The notes beneath the pieces were generated by a model. The model made no database searches and was not told where the DNA came from. It saw nothing but the letters and a program-made list of their open reading frames with translations. Positions 1-13,662 of a stretch of 64,000 bases of DNA are shown piece after piece; the first letter of the stretch is position 1, and every line of letters starts with the position of its first letter. The stretch spans positions 1-64,000 of the forward strand of contig JAXGGA010001660.1 of assembly GCA_038373865.1 (NCBI GenBank), read 5' to 3'. The stretch comes from Uloborus plumipes. Taxonomy: Eukaryota > Arthropoda > Arachnida > Araneae > Uloboridae. Position numbers and translations under genes: made by a program.

Positions 1-1382
<1,382 letters not shown>

Positions 1383-1384
1383 TA

Positions 1385-2345
1385 GAAGCGCAGACTGAAA
1401 AAACAATATAGGCAGACAGCTGACATGGTCCTAGGAAGGCGGCGATTGAGTGGAAGAGAGCCGTTGCCGGGCGAGCGACGTTGCCTGGATTGCTGCCCGA
1501 CGTCTACGCATGAGAGTTTCTAAGGCTTTTCGTAACTGAATAATATCGACTGAACCTGTGGTAGTTTGTTTTTCTATATTATTGTCAGTCTGTCTCAAAA
1601 AATACTACGGTTGTTCCACTAAAAATTATTCATCAAAAACCAAAAACGCTTAAAAATGTACCTTTTTTAATATATTATTTAGGGTAATTTTGGGGTTAAT
1701 TCGCAACCGGAAGATATTAACTGACCAAAACAAAATCAAAGCACAATGTTTTAAGGCTTTTTTAGTAAACGTTACAAACTATTGCATTACGAAAACATCT
1801 AATTCAAAAAATTAAATAAAAAATCGCAAAAATGATGTTTTTTCATATTTTGTCTAAGTTTAGGCCCCAGGCACGACCGGAAGATATTAATCGATTTCGA
1901 TAATTTTTTTCCTCCTTTTTATCCCTCTTTTTGTCTTCATAATTATAAACTTTTCTGCGCGAAAAAAATATGAAAACATTTCATTCAAAATTTTTTCAAA
2001 AAAATCGCAAAAATGAAGTTTTTTTCATATTTTGTCAAATTTTAGGCCTTATGCGCGATCGGAAGATATCAATGGATTTCGATAATTTTTTTTCCTTCTT
2101 TTTGTCTTCACAATTAGCTACTTTTCCGCACTATTACATTTCGAAAACATCCAATTCAAAAATTTAAAAAAAAATCGCGAAAATCAAGTTTTTTCATTTT
2201 TTGTCAAATTTCAGGCCTTATGCGCGATCGGAAGATATCAACCGATTTCGATAATTTTTTTCCTTCTTTTTGTCTTCATAATTCGCAACTTTTCCGCGCT
2301 ATTACAAATTCGAAATTAAAAAAAGTGTTTTTTCGGCCCACCCTA
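1385..2345. mobile_element. Half copy (right arm) of a TAGGGTG foldback element
   Basis: Matches the right arm of the complete element at 4363-6832 (from about 5871 to 6832) in the same orientation and ends with the same terminus, CGGCCCACCCTA. The arm holds repeated modules of roughly 180 bp, each with a GCGCGATCGGAAGATAT-type core. Its left part is cut off by the Tc1 insertion and the TA tract, so the partner arm is either outside the window or lost. The eight bases after the end, CTGCACAT, would be one copy of its target duplication. Confidence 0.85.
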
Positions 2346-4362
2346 CTGCACATATTAGACCATGGGATTTTGATTTCTGAAATAAAAAAAATAGTTTAAA
2401 AAATTGCCACCAGGGGGAAATTTGGCGCTGCAAATGTGTATTACTGTTAAGATCGCAAATTAAATTTGAAAAAATGTTGTACAAACATTTTCGCTAAGAA
2501 AAAATGATTGTTATTTGCAAATGAGGTTTATTATGATCACCGTAGAATTTCCTATTAGAAAAAAAAGTCACAGCGAAAAAAATAGTGGTCCAGATAACTA
2601 AATAGAATAAAATAATTTGACATAAACGTGTTGCATTTCGCGATCATCAGTATAAAATGACGGACTGAGAGAATTCTCATCATTCTGATCCCAGAGAGTT
2701 AGTTGCCTTTAGATGACTTTTACCTTGCGGGACCGTGCTTTGTTAGTAAAACTGTATTACCAGCGAAATGTCAATGCTATGCACTGAAAAGTGTTGCGTA
2801 TCAAGGAAATATTTCTGATATCACGTTTAAAAGACATCATAATTTTAAAAGTCAGAGAAATCAATTCTGATATGTGACGTGCTGCTTTGAATTTGGATTT
2901 TTTAAAAACTAGATATTACTCATATTCAGAAATCCTTTAGTCGAATCAGTCTGAACATTTAAAGTAAAAATTGATGTATGCGAAAAATAGAAATCTATTT
3001 TACATTAAGAATTTTCAATTATATTCAAAAGTAAAAACAAATGAAAGATTTTTTGGATTAAAATACATAAATTGATCCAAAAAAATTATATTTTTTAATT
3101 GTATCTAAAAATATTGAAGCAAAATGTTACTTTTCCAAAATGTATGCACGTGTCTTGGTTTTTTTAATTCGAAAATATGTTGCTAATTCCCTCTCATCCT
3201 TTCTTTCAGATAATTCTCCTTTTTATTGAAGCAGGTAAAGAACTAAATGAATAGAAGAGAATAAATGAAATTCGCCGAAAAGTACAAAATTAGTCGCCTT
3301 TTTTCATTTCTTTACAAATTAAAGAAATTGCGTTTTGTGAAAAAATCTGGGAATGTGAAAAGTTGAAAGTTAATACCAACACCAGAGATACTTTTAGTGC
3401 TAACAAAAGAACTAATCATCAACATTTAAGGAAACAGAATTATTCCAAGTTAGTGCAGCTACTTCTAATTATTAAATTGTTTCTGCTCCTTAATTTCTAT
3501 TTTTAGAGAGAACATTTTATGATACATTTAGCTTTCTTTCAAGTGCTCGTTTTTAACTTTTAAGGAAAGTAAACTGAACAAAGTATGATTCCAAAGTATT
3601 TCTACTTTGAAGTGTCAAGGAAACTGTCAGAAAAAAAATAGGCTTCAAGATTTAAGAATAATAACTTTTGCAGATTATTGCTGGTCGTATTGCATTGCTT
3701 AATTTTTCTACTTTTTGTTGTTTTTGTTGCTGTTTTTATAGGAATTATTATAATACCTTAAGCTTTCTTCCCATTGATTGTGTTTACTTTTTAGTGAAAG
3801 TAGGCTGGACAATATTTAATTCAAAGGTACTTTTACTCTGAAGTGCGTAAGAAATTATCTCTAAAACCAGGCATCAACATTTAAGAAACAAAACTATTAC
3901 AGGTTAGTGCAGGTAGTATTAAACGACTTAATTTGTCTTGTTATTTTTAAGACATTTTTATGATGCATTTAACTTCTTTTATGCATTTGTTTTTAAATTT
4001 TTGGGAAAGTAAGCAGAACAAAGTTTGATTCAAAGGTATTTCTACTTGAAAAGGACAAAGAAGCTTTCAGATGCCTCTTTCTGATTATAATTTAGAGAAA
4101 TGTGTAGCGAGCAGCTAACAAACGTAAATCATTCTCGAAGTATTTTAACTGAACATTTCCTGATCTCGAAATATTTCCTCGCCTTTCATTTATTTAATGC
4201 GAAATTTTACTAATGAAGTGTCTTGCGAAATTTAAAGGCTTTCTAATCATGTGATTAAGGCATTGCAGCAAACTACATCATGACATATGTTACTATGACA
4301 AAATGATCTTTATTGATTTGTATGAAAATATTTATTTAAAAAAAACATTGCAATATGGCCAA
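2346..4362. other. AT-rich spacer between two foldback copies, no gene
   Basis: No coding sequence is recognised. The stretch is AT-rich with many stops in all frames. Its only structure is the diverged tandem repeat listed separately at 3417-4075. A TATAAAA at 2651 has no supported gene downstream. Confidence 0.6.
3417..4075. repeat. Three diverged tandem units of about 220 bp
   Basis: Units at about 3417-3640, 3641-3867 and 3868-4075 share the same order of landmarks: a (CAAC)ATTTAAG start, GTTAGTGCAG-like sequence, an ACTTTTTA(A)G(G)GAAAGTA segment, then a CAAAGGTATTTCTACT-like end. Units 1 and 3 are closer to each other than to unit 2. No coding potential is shared between them. Unit edges are approximate. 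Confidence 0.7.
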
Positions 4363-6832
4363 TAGGGTGGGCCGAAAAAACACTTTTTTTAATTTCGAAT
4401 TTGTAATAGCGCGGAAAAGTTGCGAATTTTGAAGACAAAAAGAAGGAAAAAAAAATTATCGAAATCGGTTGATATCTTCCGATCGCGCATAAGGCCTAAA
4501 GTTTGACAAAAAATGAAAAAACTTCATTTTCCTCATTTTTTTTTTTAAATTTTTGAATTTGATGTTTTCGAAATGTAATAGTGCAGAAAAGTAGCTAATT
4601 GTGAAGACAAAAAGAGGGGAAAAAAATTATCGAATTCTATTGATATCTTCGGATCGCGCATAAGGCCTAAAATTTGACAAAATAAGAAAAAAACTTCATT
4701 TTTTGCGATTTTTTTTTTTTTTTAAATTTTGAATGACATGTTTTCATAATTTTTTCGTGCGGAAAAGTTGTTATTTATGAAGACAAAAAGAGGGATAAAA
4801 CAGAGGAAAAAAAAATATCGAAATCGATTAATATCTTCCGGTCGTGCCTAGGGCCTAAACTTTGACAAAATATGAAAAAACATCATTTTTGCGATTTTTT
4901 GTTTAATTTTTTGAATTAGATGTTTTCGTAATGCAATACTTGTAACGTTTGCTAATATAGCCTTAAAAAATTGTGTTTTGATTTTGTTTTGGTCAGTTAA
5001 TATCTTCCGGTCGGGCATTAACCCCAAAATTACCCAAAATAATAATTTAAAAAAAGTTATTTTTACGCGTTTTTAGTTTTTGATGAATATTTTTTTGTGA
5101 AAAAACCGTAGTATTTTTTGAGACAGACTGACAATAAGACAGAAAAACGAACTACCACAGGTTCAGTCGATATTATTCAGTTGCGAAAAGCCTTAGAAAC
5201 TCTCATGCGTAGACGTCGGGCAGCAATCCAGGCAACGTCGCGTCGCACGCCTGGCAACGGCTCTCTTCCACTCCATCGCCGCGCTGCCTTCCTAGGACTA
5301 CGTCAGCTGTCTGCCTATATTGTTTTTTCAGTCTGCGTTTCTATGTAGTAATCGCAGTGTACTATTATTTAGTTCAATCTAGCTGTTTTTATTTTGAAAT
5401 TCTTGTAGTCTTCTGTAATGATGCAGTTTTCTGCTCTGTGTGAACTCGGTGCTTTAACGAAAAAGTTATACAATTGCCGAGCCAAATAACAAGACAAATA
5501 CTCTAATAACAAGACAAATATTTGGCTGCCCCACTTTTGGTACTCCAAAAGAACTGCCACCAAATAAGCCGTCCACTGGCTAGGACATCATTAGGTGCCG
5601 TACTCAAGAAGGTTAAATTTGGCACTAGAAATTACTAATGGTGTCTTCGCCAGTAGGCAGTTAGTTTGATGGCAGTTCTTTGGAGTGCCAAAAGTGGGGC
5701 AGCAAAATATTTGTCTTGTTATTAGAGTATGTGTTTTGTTATTACATAACTTTTTGTTAAATCACAGAGTCCACACACAGCAGGAAACTACATCATTACA
5801 GAAGACTACAAGATTTTCAAAATCAAAACAGCTAGATTGAACTAAATAATAGTACACTGCGATTACTACGTAGAAGCTCAGACTAAAAACACAATATAGG
5901 CAGACACCTGACATGGTCCTAGGAAGGCGGCGATGGAGTGGAAGAGAGCCGAAGCCAGGCGAGCGACGTTGCCTGAATTGCTGCCCGATGTCTGCGTATG
6001 AGAGTTTCTAAGGCTTTTCGCAACTGGACAACATCGACTAAACCTGAAGTAGTTTATTTTTCTATATTATTGTCAGTCTGTCTCAAAAAATACTACGGTT
6101 TTTTCACAAAAAATTATTCATCAAAAACCAAAAACGCGTAAAAATGTAACTTTTTTTAATTATAATTTTGGGTAATTTTGGGGTTAATGCGCAACCGGAA
6201 GACATTAACTGACCAAAACAAAATCAAAGCACAATGTTTTTAGGCTATATTAGTAAACGTTACAAACTATTGCATTACGAAAACATCTAATTCAAAAAAT
6301 TAAACAAAAAATCGCAAAAATGATGTTTTTTCATATTTTGTCAAAGTTAGGCACGACCGGAAGATATTAATCGATTTCGATAATTTTTTTTTCCTCCTTT
6401 TCATCCCTCTTTTTGTCTTCATAATTATAAACTGTTCCGCGCGAAAAAATTATGAAAACATTTCATTCAAAATTTTTTCAAATAAAATCATAAAATGAAG
6501 TTTTTTTTCATATTTTGTCAAATTTTAGGCCTTATGCGCGATCGGAAGATATCAATGGATTTCGATAATTTTTTTTTCCTTCTTTTTGTCTTAACAATTA
6601 GCTACTTTACCGCACTATTACATTTCGAAAACATCCAATTCAAAAATTTAAAAAAAAATCGCGAAAATGAAGTTTTTTCATTTTTTGTCAAATTTTAGGC
6701 CTTATGCGCGATCGGAAGATATCAACCGATTTCGATAATTTTTTTTTCCCTTCTTTTTGTCTTCATAATTCGCAACTTTTCCGCGCTATTACGAATTCGA
6801 AATAAAAAAAAGTGTTTTTTCGGCCCACCCTA
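4363..6832. mobile_element. TAGGGTG foldback element 1, one continuous hairpin
   Basis: Termini TAGGGTGGGCCGAAAAAACAC and its complement, flanked by the 8-bp duplication ATGGCCAA at 4355-4362 and 6833-6840. The two arms (4363 to about 5595 and about 5635 to 6832) are inverted copies along their whole length, leaving only a few tens of bases as loop near 5600-5630. The outer ~750 bp of each arm consists of about four related modules of ~180 bp, each with a GCGCAT-(A/T)AGGCCTAAA / CGGAAGATATxAA core. The inner part carries the GC-richer stretch around 5160-5340 and a segment ending at the loop. No transposase coding sequence is left, so it would depend on another copy. The 76-residue frame at 5118-5348 is arm sequence, also present at 1384-1620 and 5870-6080, and I do not regard it as a gene. 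Confidence 0.9.
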
Positions 6833-6840
6833 ATGGCCAA

Positions 6841-7499
6841 GGATATGATCATTGGCAATGTGAATGCCTTTAGTCAATACAGTTATTGTTGTTTTGAAGC
6901 ACATTTTAAGAAGTTTTAGTTAAGCGTGAAAAATGCATTTTTTATAATTTATTTACTTTTTTTTGGGTAGAAATTTTAATGATACTGCAAAAAATGATAA
7001 AGGAGGAAATTAAATAGAAAGAATATATAGCATTCTGCAATACCTATATTCACATATTTCACACTAGCACTGAAAACAACTTTCCAGAAATGAGAGTGAA
7101 CAAATTCAGTACGACAAGTTACGGGACTAAGCATTCGAAGTGTTTTGTGTACATCACCTTTTAACTCATCCAAATAATTAGTATGAGTTTCACAAATGAC
7201 AGTTCATTTAAAATATTATTTTTATTATGTTAATTTTTTCCCAATAGCAAGTAATTAACATCATGATTAAAGTTACTTTTCAATACGTATTTATTTATAT
7301 ACGAGGATAGAATCATTGATTATTCATTGCTTTGATAAAACTATGTTGAAAACTTTTAAGATAAATGTTATTTTTGATTGATTTTCGTTCGATACAGGTC
7401 ATATTGTATGTATTAATGCTGGAAATGTTTGCGCATTGTACCTATATTTCAGGAGTGGCTCATTAAAATTGGAACTATGACTTTAAGAATTGTTGTAGA
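6841..7499. other. AT-rich DNA, nothing recognised
   Basis: No coding, RNA or repeat structure that I can support. It lies between the target duplication of foldback 1 and the decayed Helitron. Confidence 0.5.
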
Positions 7500-8025
7500 A
7501 ATTCCAATTTAAAAACGCAGAGAATATTTGTATGTATGTATGTATGTATGCGGTGTACATATTTCCTATACCAATCTACAGCTTACATTAGATCTTGGGC
7601 AACTTTATTTCGTAAATACTTGGGCACTAGGGAAGGGTCAGTAATATTACAGGGGGGGGGGGAGGGTAACAACTCACTATCATACTCTAGTTGAGGTTTT
7701 CAAGGTCTGTCCTCCCTCTAATAATGGGATTTATTGAGATTAACGCTGTCACAGTAATGGGGATAAAATTATTTTTTTTATTTGGCACCTGTTGCCCTTC
7801 CTCTAATGAAGATTCGTAGTGTCTGCTAACTATTTTGGGACAACTGCCTTTATTTTAGATGCAATTCTTATGGAGAAAAGTTAAGTTTGTGTCACGTTAT
7901 TTCATCACATTTTTTTATGTACAAGGAAACAAAACAAAATATTTAGGTTTTAAGTTGAATTCTCAATACTTTACAGGAGTAAAATCATTTAGTTTCACCC
8001 GCGTTTGCTCGGGATAATAATTACC
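7500..8025 (+). mobile_element. Decayed Helitron-like element
   Basis: The left part, with (GTAT)n followed by TTTCCTATACCAATCTACAG, matches the beginning of the better preserved Helitron at 38680 (TTCCTTATACAAATCTACAG). The right part ends in CACCCGCGTTTGCTCGGGATAATAA, comparable to the hairpin-bearing end CACCCGGGCAACGCCGGTAATAA of that copy. A clean TC start and CTAG end are missing, and a G-run of ten lies at 7652-7662. Boundaries are approximate. Confidence 0.45.
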
Positions 8026-8122
8026 TGCAACTCATACGCAACCTGCACAATCAAGCAATGGAATTATTTAAGACAATTTGGAGGTTAACTGCTTGAAAAC
8101 TAAAACTAAATGAATTGCAATG

Positions 8123-9267
8123 GGGTCATTCCAAGTGAAATCAACAAGCCTCAAAACTTGACTATCACCAATTTCAAAAAAAAAAAAAAAAATCATAGGG
8201 TTGAATACGTCTATAAAGTGATACAAAAAAATGATTTTTGAAATTTTTTTCAGCTGTTAGTTTTTTGTGGGGGATCCCTAAAAAACTCGAAAAATGGCAA
8301 AAAGTCGAATTTTGGTACATACAAAGATTCAATTTTCTCCGTTTCTATTGCAGCTAAAGTCTTTTGTTATATGTCATTTTAAAGCTCTTTAAACAAGCTT
8401 TCATATGATATTTGACTTGACAAGTTTTCGTGATGTTAAAATTTCAAGGTCACCGAAAGCATTATTTGACCTTGAATATCTCAAAAAGTGTATTTTTTAA
8501 AAATCTGAAAAAAATATATATATTACTTCCCAATGTAGTGTATATGTGGTAAAAATTTCAGAATGGGACAGCAATGGGATCTGGATGAAAAGGGACATAG
8601 ACTTTTTACACTATTACCACTTTATTGCAACGCCATGGCTCCTGGAGATATATAATACAGAAATATTGCTAACTGTGAAATGCCGTCACTTATAACAACC
8701 GTCACTTATTACTAGCATTTCACAGTTTGCAATATTTCTGTATTATATATCTCCAGGAGCCATGGCATTGCAATAAAGTGGTAATAGTGTAAAAAGTCTA
8801 TGTCCCTTTTCATCCAGATCCCATTGCTGTCCCATTCTGAAATTTTTACCACATATACACTATATTGGGAAGTAATATATATATTTTTTTCAGATTTTTA
8901 AAAAATACACTTTTTGAGATATTCAAGGTCAAATAATGCTTTCGGTGACCTTAAAATATTAACATCACGAAAACTTATCAAGTCATACTATATCATATAA
9001 ACGGTTATTTAAAGAGCTTTAAAATGACATATAACAAAAGACTTTAGCTGCAATAGAAACTTAGAAAATTGAATCTTTGTATGTACCAAAATTCGACTTT
9101 TTGCCATTTTTCGAGTTTTTTAGGGATCCCCCACAAAAAACTAACAGCTGAAAAAAATTAAAAATCATTTTTTTGTTTCACTTTATTGACGTATTCAACC
9201 CTATGATTTGTTTTGAAATTGGTGATGGTCAAGTTTTGAGGCTTGTTGATTTCACTTGGAATGACCC
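8123..9267. mobile_element. Foldback element with GGGTCATTCC ends and 4-bp duplication
   Basis: Starts GGGTCATTCCAAGTGAAATC and ends with the complement. AATG flanks both sides (8119-8122 and 9268-9271). The arms are inverted copies for about 550 bp each, meeting at 8690-8715 in a short loop, so the 1.15 kb element is essentially one hairpin. No coding sequence. A 4-bp duplication is known for the Sola superfamily, and two other elements here (12601-20941 and 28357-36509) have similar GGG(T/C)CAATTCC-type ends and 4-bp duplications. Assignment to Sola is inference. Confidence 0.85.
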
Positions 9268-9271
9268 AATG

Positions 9272-9950
9272 ACCATTAAAAATAACAATTAATCCTTCCA
9301 TGCTCTACATTTGATATTTTATTTAAACATAATTTAAACTACCACCGGTTACTTACAAGAAAAGATGTTGTCTGATATTTTTCCCTCTTCAGCTTTATTT
9401 TTGACAAACTAAAACTAAAACCTAGTATATTCAGCATTCATAAATATAAATTTCGGAAACGGAAAAAAATCATCAATTCCTTACACCTGCAGTAACTTTT
9501 TATACCGAAATGATTTTTTTTTAATCAGAATCCGAAAAATTCTTAATTCTCCAGCGATTTTACAGCTGCGTTAAATAAATACGTAAAAAGGCTTAGACTA
9601 AAAATCAAAATCCTGCTTAGTTTCAGTGCCACTGATTTAAAATGTAGGAGTGGATAATATTTTTAAAAAATGGCTAAATGTTCATATACATAGATTAAAA
9701 AATTAAACGGAACATTTAAAAGTATTAAGCTCTCAAATATTGATAAATATTGTAAACGAGTCTTTATTTCGTAGTTGTGTTAACATTTTAACACATGTTT
9801 TAGTTTGTGTTTACAATTAGGTTTCCATTTTACACAACGTCATGATTGTGCTTCTGTAATTTATCAATCTCTGGAAACCAATAGTTCAGAAACTGAATCG
9901 TTGCCATAATTCATTTCGTCTTTTTTTTTTTTTCATCTCACAGCAAGAAG
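9272..9950. other. AT-rich DNA, nothing recognised
   Basis: Between a foldback and a mariner element; frequent stops in all frames and no repeat that I can align to the rest of the window. Confidence 0.5.
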
Positions 9951-10114
9951 TACGAGGCGCGTTCATAAAGTAAGGGCCGTTTGCTTATATTTAAATAATG
10001 GCTCTTCGGAGCACAGTTTTACTACTGCAGCGCCATCAACTGATTTATTGCGAAGCCACAGCGTCATTTGTTTTGATTCTGAAGTTGTATTGTTGCCCGT
10101 TAATGCAAAGAACA

Positions 10115-10532
10115 ATGGCCGCGAAAATTGTTAATCCCGCCAACTGTGAAGTGTGTTCTGTGATTCCTCGACAAATTGAGACGTTCGATCTAAACAAACC
10201 CCGTGGGAAACTGTCATCTGGCATAATCCTCCCCCACGATAACGCGCGTCCTCACACTGTTGCCGAGACCAACGAGAAAATTCGAGATTTTCGTTGTTAA
10301 CTTTTTGACCACCCACCGTACAGTCCCGACCTTGCACCTAGCGACGACTTCCTCTTCTTACATTTTAAATTCGCTCGGTTTACAACATTTTGAAACAGAA
10401 GATGGACTCAAAAACGCCGTTGTCAACTGGTTCAACTCTCAGGCGGCAAGGTTCTATGCAGAGGGGGTGAAGTAACTGATGCAGAGGTACGAAAAATGCT
10501 TAGAAGTGAATGGCGTTTATGTAGATAAGTAA
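10115..10532 (+). pseudogene. Mariner transposase, internally deleted
   Basis: Starts with an N-terminal-like segment (MAAKIVNPANCEV), then jumps after a few residues to the second-aspartate region (SSGIILPHDNARPHT) and on to the C-terminal end (HFETEDGLKNAVVNWF, then RYEKCLEVNG before a TAA at 10530-10532). The DNA-binding region and first catalytic aspartate are missing, and the pieces lie in different frames. A full mariner transposase is about 345 residues; this locus could encode less than 140. It cannot make an active enzyme. Confidence 0.85.
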
Positions 10533-10587
10533 GGTAAGTTTGTACCTAGCTAAATATAACAATACAATTTGTTTCTTTATAAGTATA

Positions 10588-11215
10588 CTAGCTGATGTGC
10601 CCGGCGTCGCACGGATTTAAATGCAACATGCCAAATCCAAGAAAATAAATATATGACTATCAACTAAGCCCAGTAGTAGAATCATATTTCTCAAAAGCTA
10701 TTTTTTGTGACTATGCGGTAGATTAACTGGGTGTGAAGGAGAATGTAAAATCAAACTTAAATGCGTTATTTATTTTATCCGTATTATGATTTTCCGACAA
10801 ATCACTTTCTATTTTCTAACTGTTGCCAAAATTATTTCTCTTTTTATTTAGTCCCGTTAGCGATTATTGGTACAGATGAATCTAAAAATCCTAAGAAAGC
10901 AATAAATTTTCATACTTACTCCAGAGAAGCCTTGGTTCACATTTTCATTATGATCATTATTAATATTGTTGTTGCCAGGCAACAAATGTTTGCAACAATG
11001 GACTGAAAATTTAATCATTTAATGGGGAAACTATATGAAATTTACTATTTTCCATAATAACTTTTTCAAACTAAGCTTTTTAGAAATAAATTATAGCTTA
11101 TCCTGCTCCCTGTTACTGTAGCAATCTACGGTGAAAAAATGGTTAAAATCGGTTCAGTAGTTTTGAAGTTTATCCCGGACATACGCATACAAAAGTAGTC
11201 TTTTATGTACATAGA
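10588..11215 (-). mobile_element. Short nonautonomous Helitron
   Basis: Read on the minus strand it begins TCTATGTACATAAAAGAC and ends GACGCCGGGCACATCAGCTAG, the CTAG being at 10588-10591. A short GC-rich palindromic stretch (GTGCGACGCCGGGCAC) lies just before the CTAG. It is inserted between A and T, as Helitrons are. No helicase or replication-initiator coding sequence is present. It is related over most of its length to the copy at 11747-12546, for example the shared block around 10800-11010 and 12120-12330. Confidence 0.8.
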
Positions 11216-11248
11216 TTTTTCTTTGACCAAACGGCCCTTACTTTATGA

Positions 11249-11746
11249 TAAATATATTACTACTAGCACAATAAAAAACACAGTGCTTAAGGATAAACAT
11301 TGTACTTACAACCTAAGACAACAAAATGGTTTAAATACAAATCATGGTGAAAGCGTATATATTAACCATGAAGCTAAAAAAAAAAAAAAAAAAAATACTT
11401 TTTGATTTGACTTAAGAAAAAAGCCTTGAATATTTAATGCAAAAAAGCGGAAACGATACATGCAATTCTAGCTATCGACAGGGAGCTGAGATGATGCATT
11501 AAATACTGAATTAGTTCGTAGAAAGCCTTCGAGTGTATGTGAAAAATGTACCTTAAGTTGGAATGGAAAAAGCGCTATCTATCGAACTTTTTCGAATATC
11601 GTTATAATTTATAGCCTATGTGTTATTCTGATGTATTGGCTACATTATGGTAAAAGTTTCATTAAAATCCATTTAGTAGTTTTTGCGTGAAAGAGGAACA
11701 AACATATATACATCCATCCATCCAAACTTTCGCATTTATAATAGTA
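11249..11746 (-). mobile_element. Remnant of another Helitron-like end
   Basis: After an A-run of 20 at 11376-11396, the segment up to 11746 ends in GGATGGATGTATATATGTTTG when read on the minus strand, preceded by TACTATTATAAATGCGAAAG. This resembles the 5' start of nonautonomous Helitrons of arthropods, and it abuts the CTAG of the next Helitron. The other end was not found, so this is a fragment at best. Confidence 0.35.
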
Positions 11747-12546
11747 CTAGCCGGGTACCCGGCCCTGCCCGGGTTTCTGTGGGTGTAGGGTGGTTTAGTG
11801 AAACTCATTCATAAATTTCCCAACACTAAAGTGCATATCTATAAACATTAGTGGCTACTTCTGTAAATAATGGCTATGTTATGGATAAACTATAAAAAAA
11901 ATAATGCAAGCTAAAAAAAATAGCAAGCTACAAATAATGTTTGAGTAAATAGGAAATGTTATAAGCTTGGTATGTTAAAATAAATATATATTTACAGTAT
12001 CAATCGCACTGAAATTAACCATTTCCAAATATTGCTCGTTAAATAAGTCCCGTTATTAGTTTCTATCCTCGTGACAACATTGGTGAGGTGAAAACATCTT
12101 ATGTACCTAATTTAGAAATTTTTTTTGACTATAAACACTTTCTATTCTCTAACTATTGCCAAAATCAATTTTTTTTTATTTCACCCGTTAGCGATTGTTG
12201 GCTCAGATAAATATAAAAATCCTTAGAAGGCAATAAATTCCATACTTACTCCAGAGAAGCCTTGGTTCAAAATTTTCAATATGATTACAATCAATATTGT
12301 TGCTGCGTGGCACCAAATTTTTGCAACAATGGGTTGAAAATTTAATCATTTAATGGGGAAATGACTTAAAATTAACTGTTTTCCATAATAACTTTTTTAA
12401 ACTAAGCTTTTTAGAAATAAATTATAGCTTATCCTGCTCCCTGTTACTGTAGCTATCTACGGTGAAAAAACGGTTAAAATCGGTCCAGTAGTTTGGAAGA
12501 TTACCCCGGACATACGTTTTCAAAAGTTGTCTTTTATGTATATAGA
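11747..12546 (-). mobile_element. Nonautonomous Helitron, 800 bp
   Basis: On the minus strand it starts TCTATATACATAAAAGAC and ends CCGGGTACCCGGCTAG, with the CTAG at 11747-11750 preceded by the self-complementary CCGGGTACCCGG and GGGCAGGGCC. Host A and T flank it. It shares the interior with the copy at 10588-11215 and has the same orientation. No coding sequence is recognised. Confidence 0.8.
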
Positions 12547-13662
12547 TTAAGATTATGATAATCAATTAAAAATACGCATATTTACAGTAAATATAGCTGC
12601 GGGTCAATCCATGTGAGATCATACAGACCATGTTGCTCACTATTTTTGATTTTTAAAACTTTTTGTCTGTTAATTAACTGTTATATTGGGAGCATTAAAC
12701 AATGATTTAAAAATTTTTAAACCTTCAGAATTTTTTTTAGCAACCACTTTTCAGTAGCTGCGGAAGCGACTTTTCATGAAAAGAGTACTTTTTGAAGATG
12801 CTTATAACTTTTTTATTTATAAATGTATCAAAATGATTTAAAAACCACTTGATTGAGCAGAAAATGATCTAAATTTCTACATTAGTTATTTTTTCTGATA
12901 ATTAGTAACAAATTTGGGTAAAATTGGCTTAAAAATAAGATTTTTTGTGTGACATTTTACATTTTTGGTATAAAAATACGGGTAGAAGGAATTAAGACTC
13001 ACTCTTTACTTTCTTCCCCTGAATAGATATCTCATAGGACTATTCCCAGAAGTAGTGTGAAACATTTGAAGACAGTCATTTTTTTATATAATTTGTCAAA
13101 CTTGGCATTTTGGAGAAAAAATGCTAACTTTGAGATTTGATATCTGAAAAGGGACTGAATGAAAATCTACAAAAATTTAACTGCATAACCTTCTTATAGT
13201 AGTAAATATGTAGCAAAAATGTTATGAGTGATATCGTTCTAGTTTTAGAGATATGGAGCCTCGAAGTTGGCTGAAAAATCACATTTGTTTTGACGCCAAG
13301 AAATCCCCACAGAATGCAAAATTTATTATTCACATAATATTAGATGAGTTTTTTGTGGCATAAACTAACCCTTTTACAAAAACATATAATATTTAAATTT
13401 ACTTTCCACTTACAGAAAGAAAAAAATTTAGATATCATGCTTTTAAAAATGCTTTTTTTCTACGTGTCAGTTATAAAAACATGATTTTCCGCTTTAAAGC
13501 TGGGTTTTCACGGTCTTTAAACATCTAGTGAGCAAAGAACAATTATAGTTTTAATCTAACCTACAACTCTTCATTCATTTTTTAAAGTGTAGAGCGTTAC
13601 CTCCCTCCCCCCCCCCCTACAGCACCGAAAAGTTGCTCAAAATCCAAATTTAAGCTCTAAAG

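Larger units (their letters stand above)
9953..11248 (+). mobile_element. Deleted mariner element hosting a Helitron
   Basis: Left end CGAGGCGCGTTCATAAAGTA follows a TA at 9951-9952; the right end at about 11232-11248 is the complement of the inner part (CGGCCCTTACTTTATGA), after which the terminal repeat is lost. Inside are remnants of a mariner transposase (10115-10532). A Helitron (10588-11215) sits between the stop codon and the right terminal repeat, so the mariner itself is only about 670 bp. Confidence 0.8.

Noticed and set aside
2651..2690. TATAAAA followed by a possible initiator, like a pol II promoter
   Set aside because: No coding sequence or transcript unit follows, and TATAAAA is common in DNA this AT-rich.
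5118..5348. 76-residue Arg-rich frame
   Set aside because: It is foldback arm sequence, repeated at 1384-1620 and 5870-6080 with disrupting changes; no sign of coding selection.
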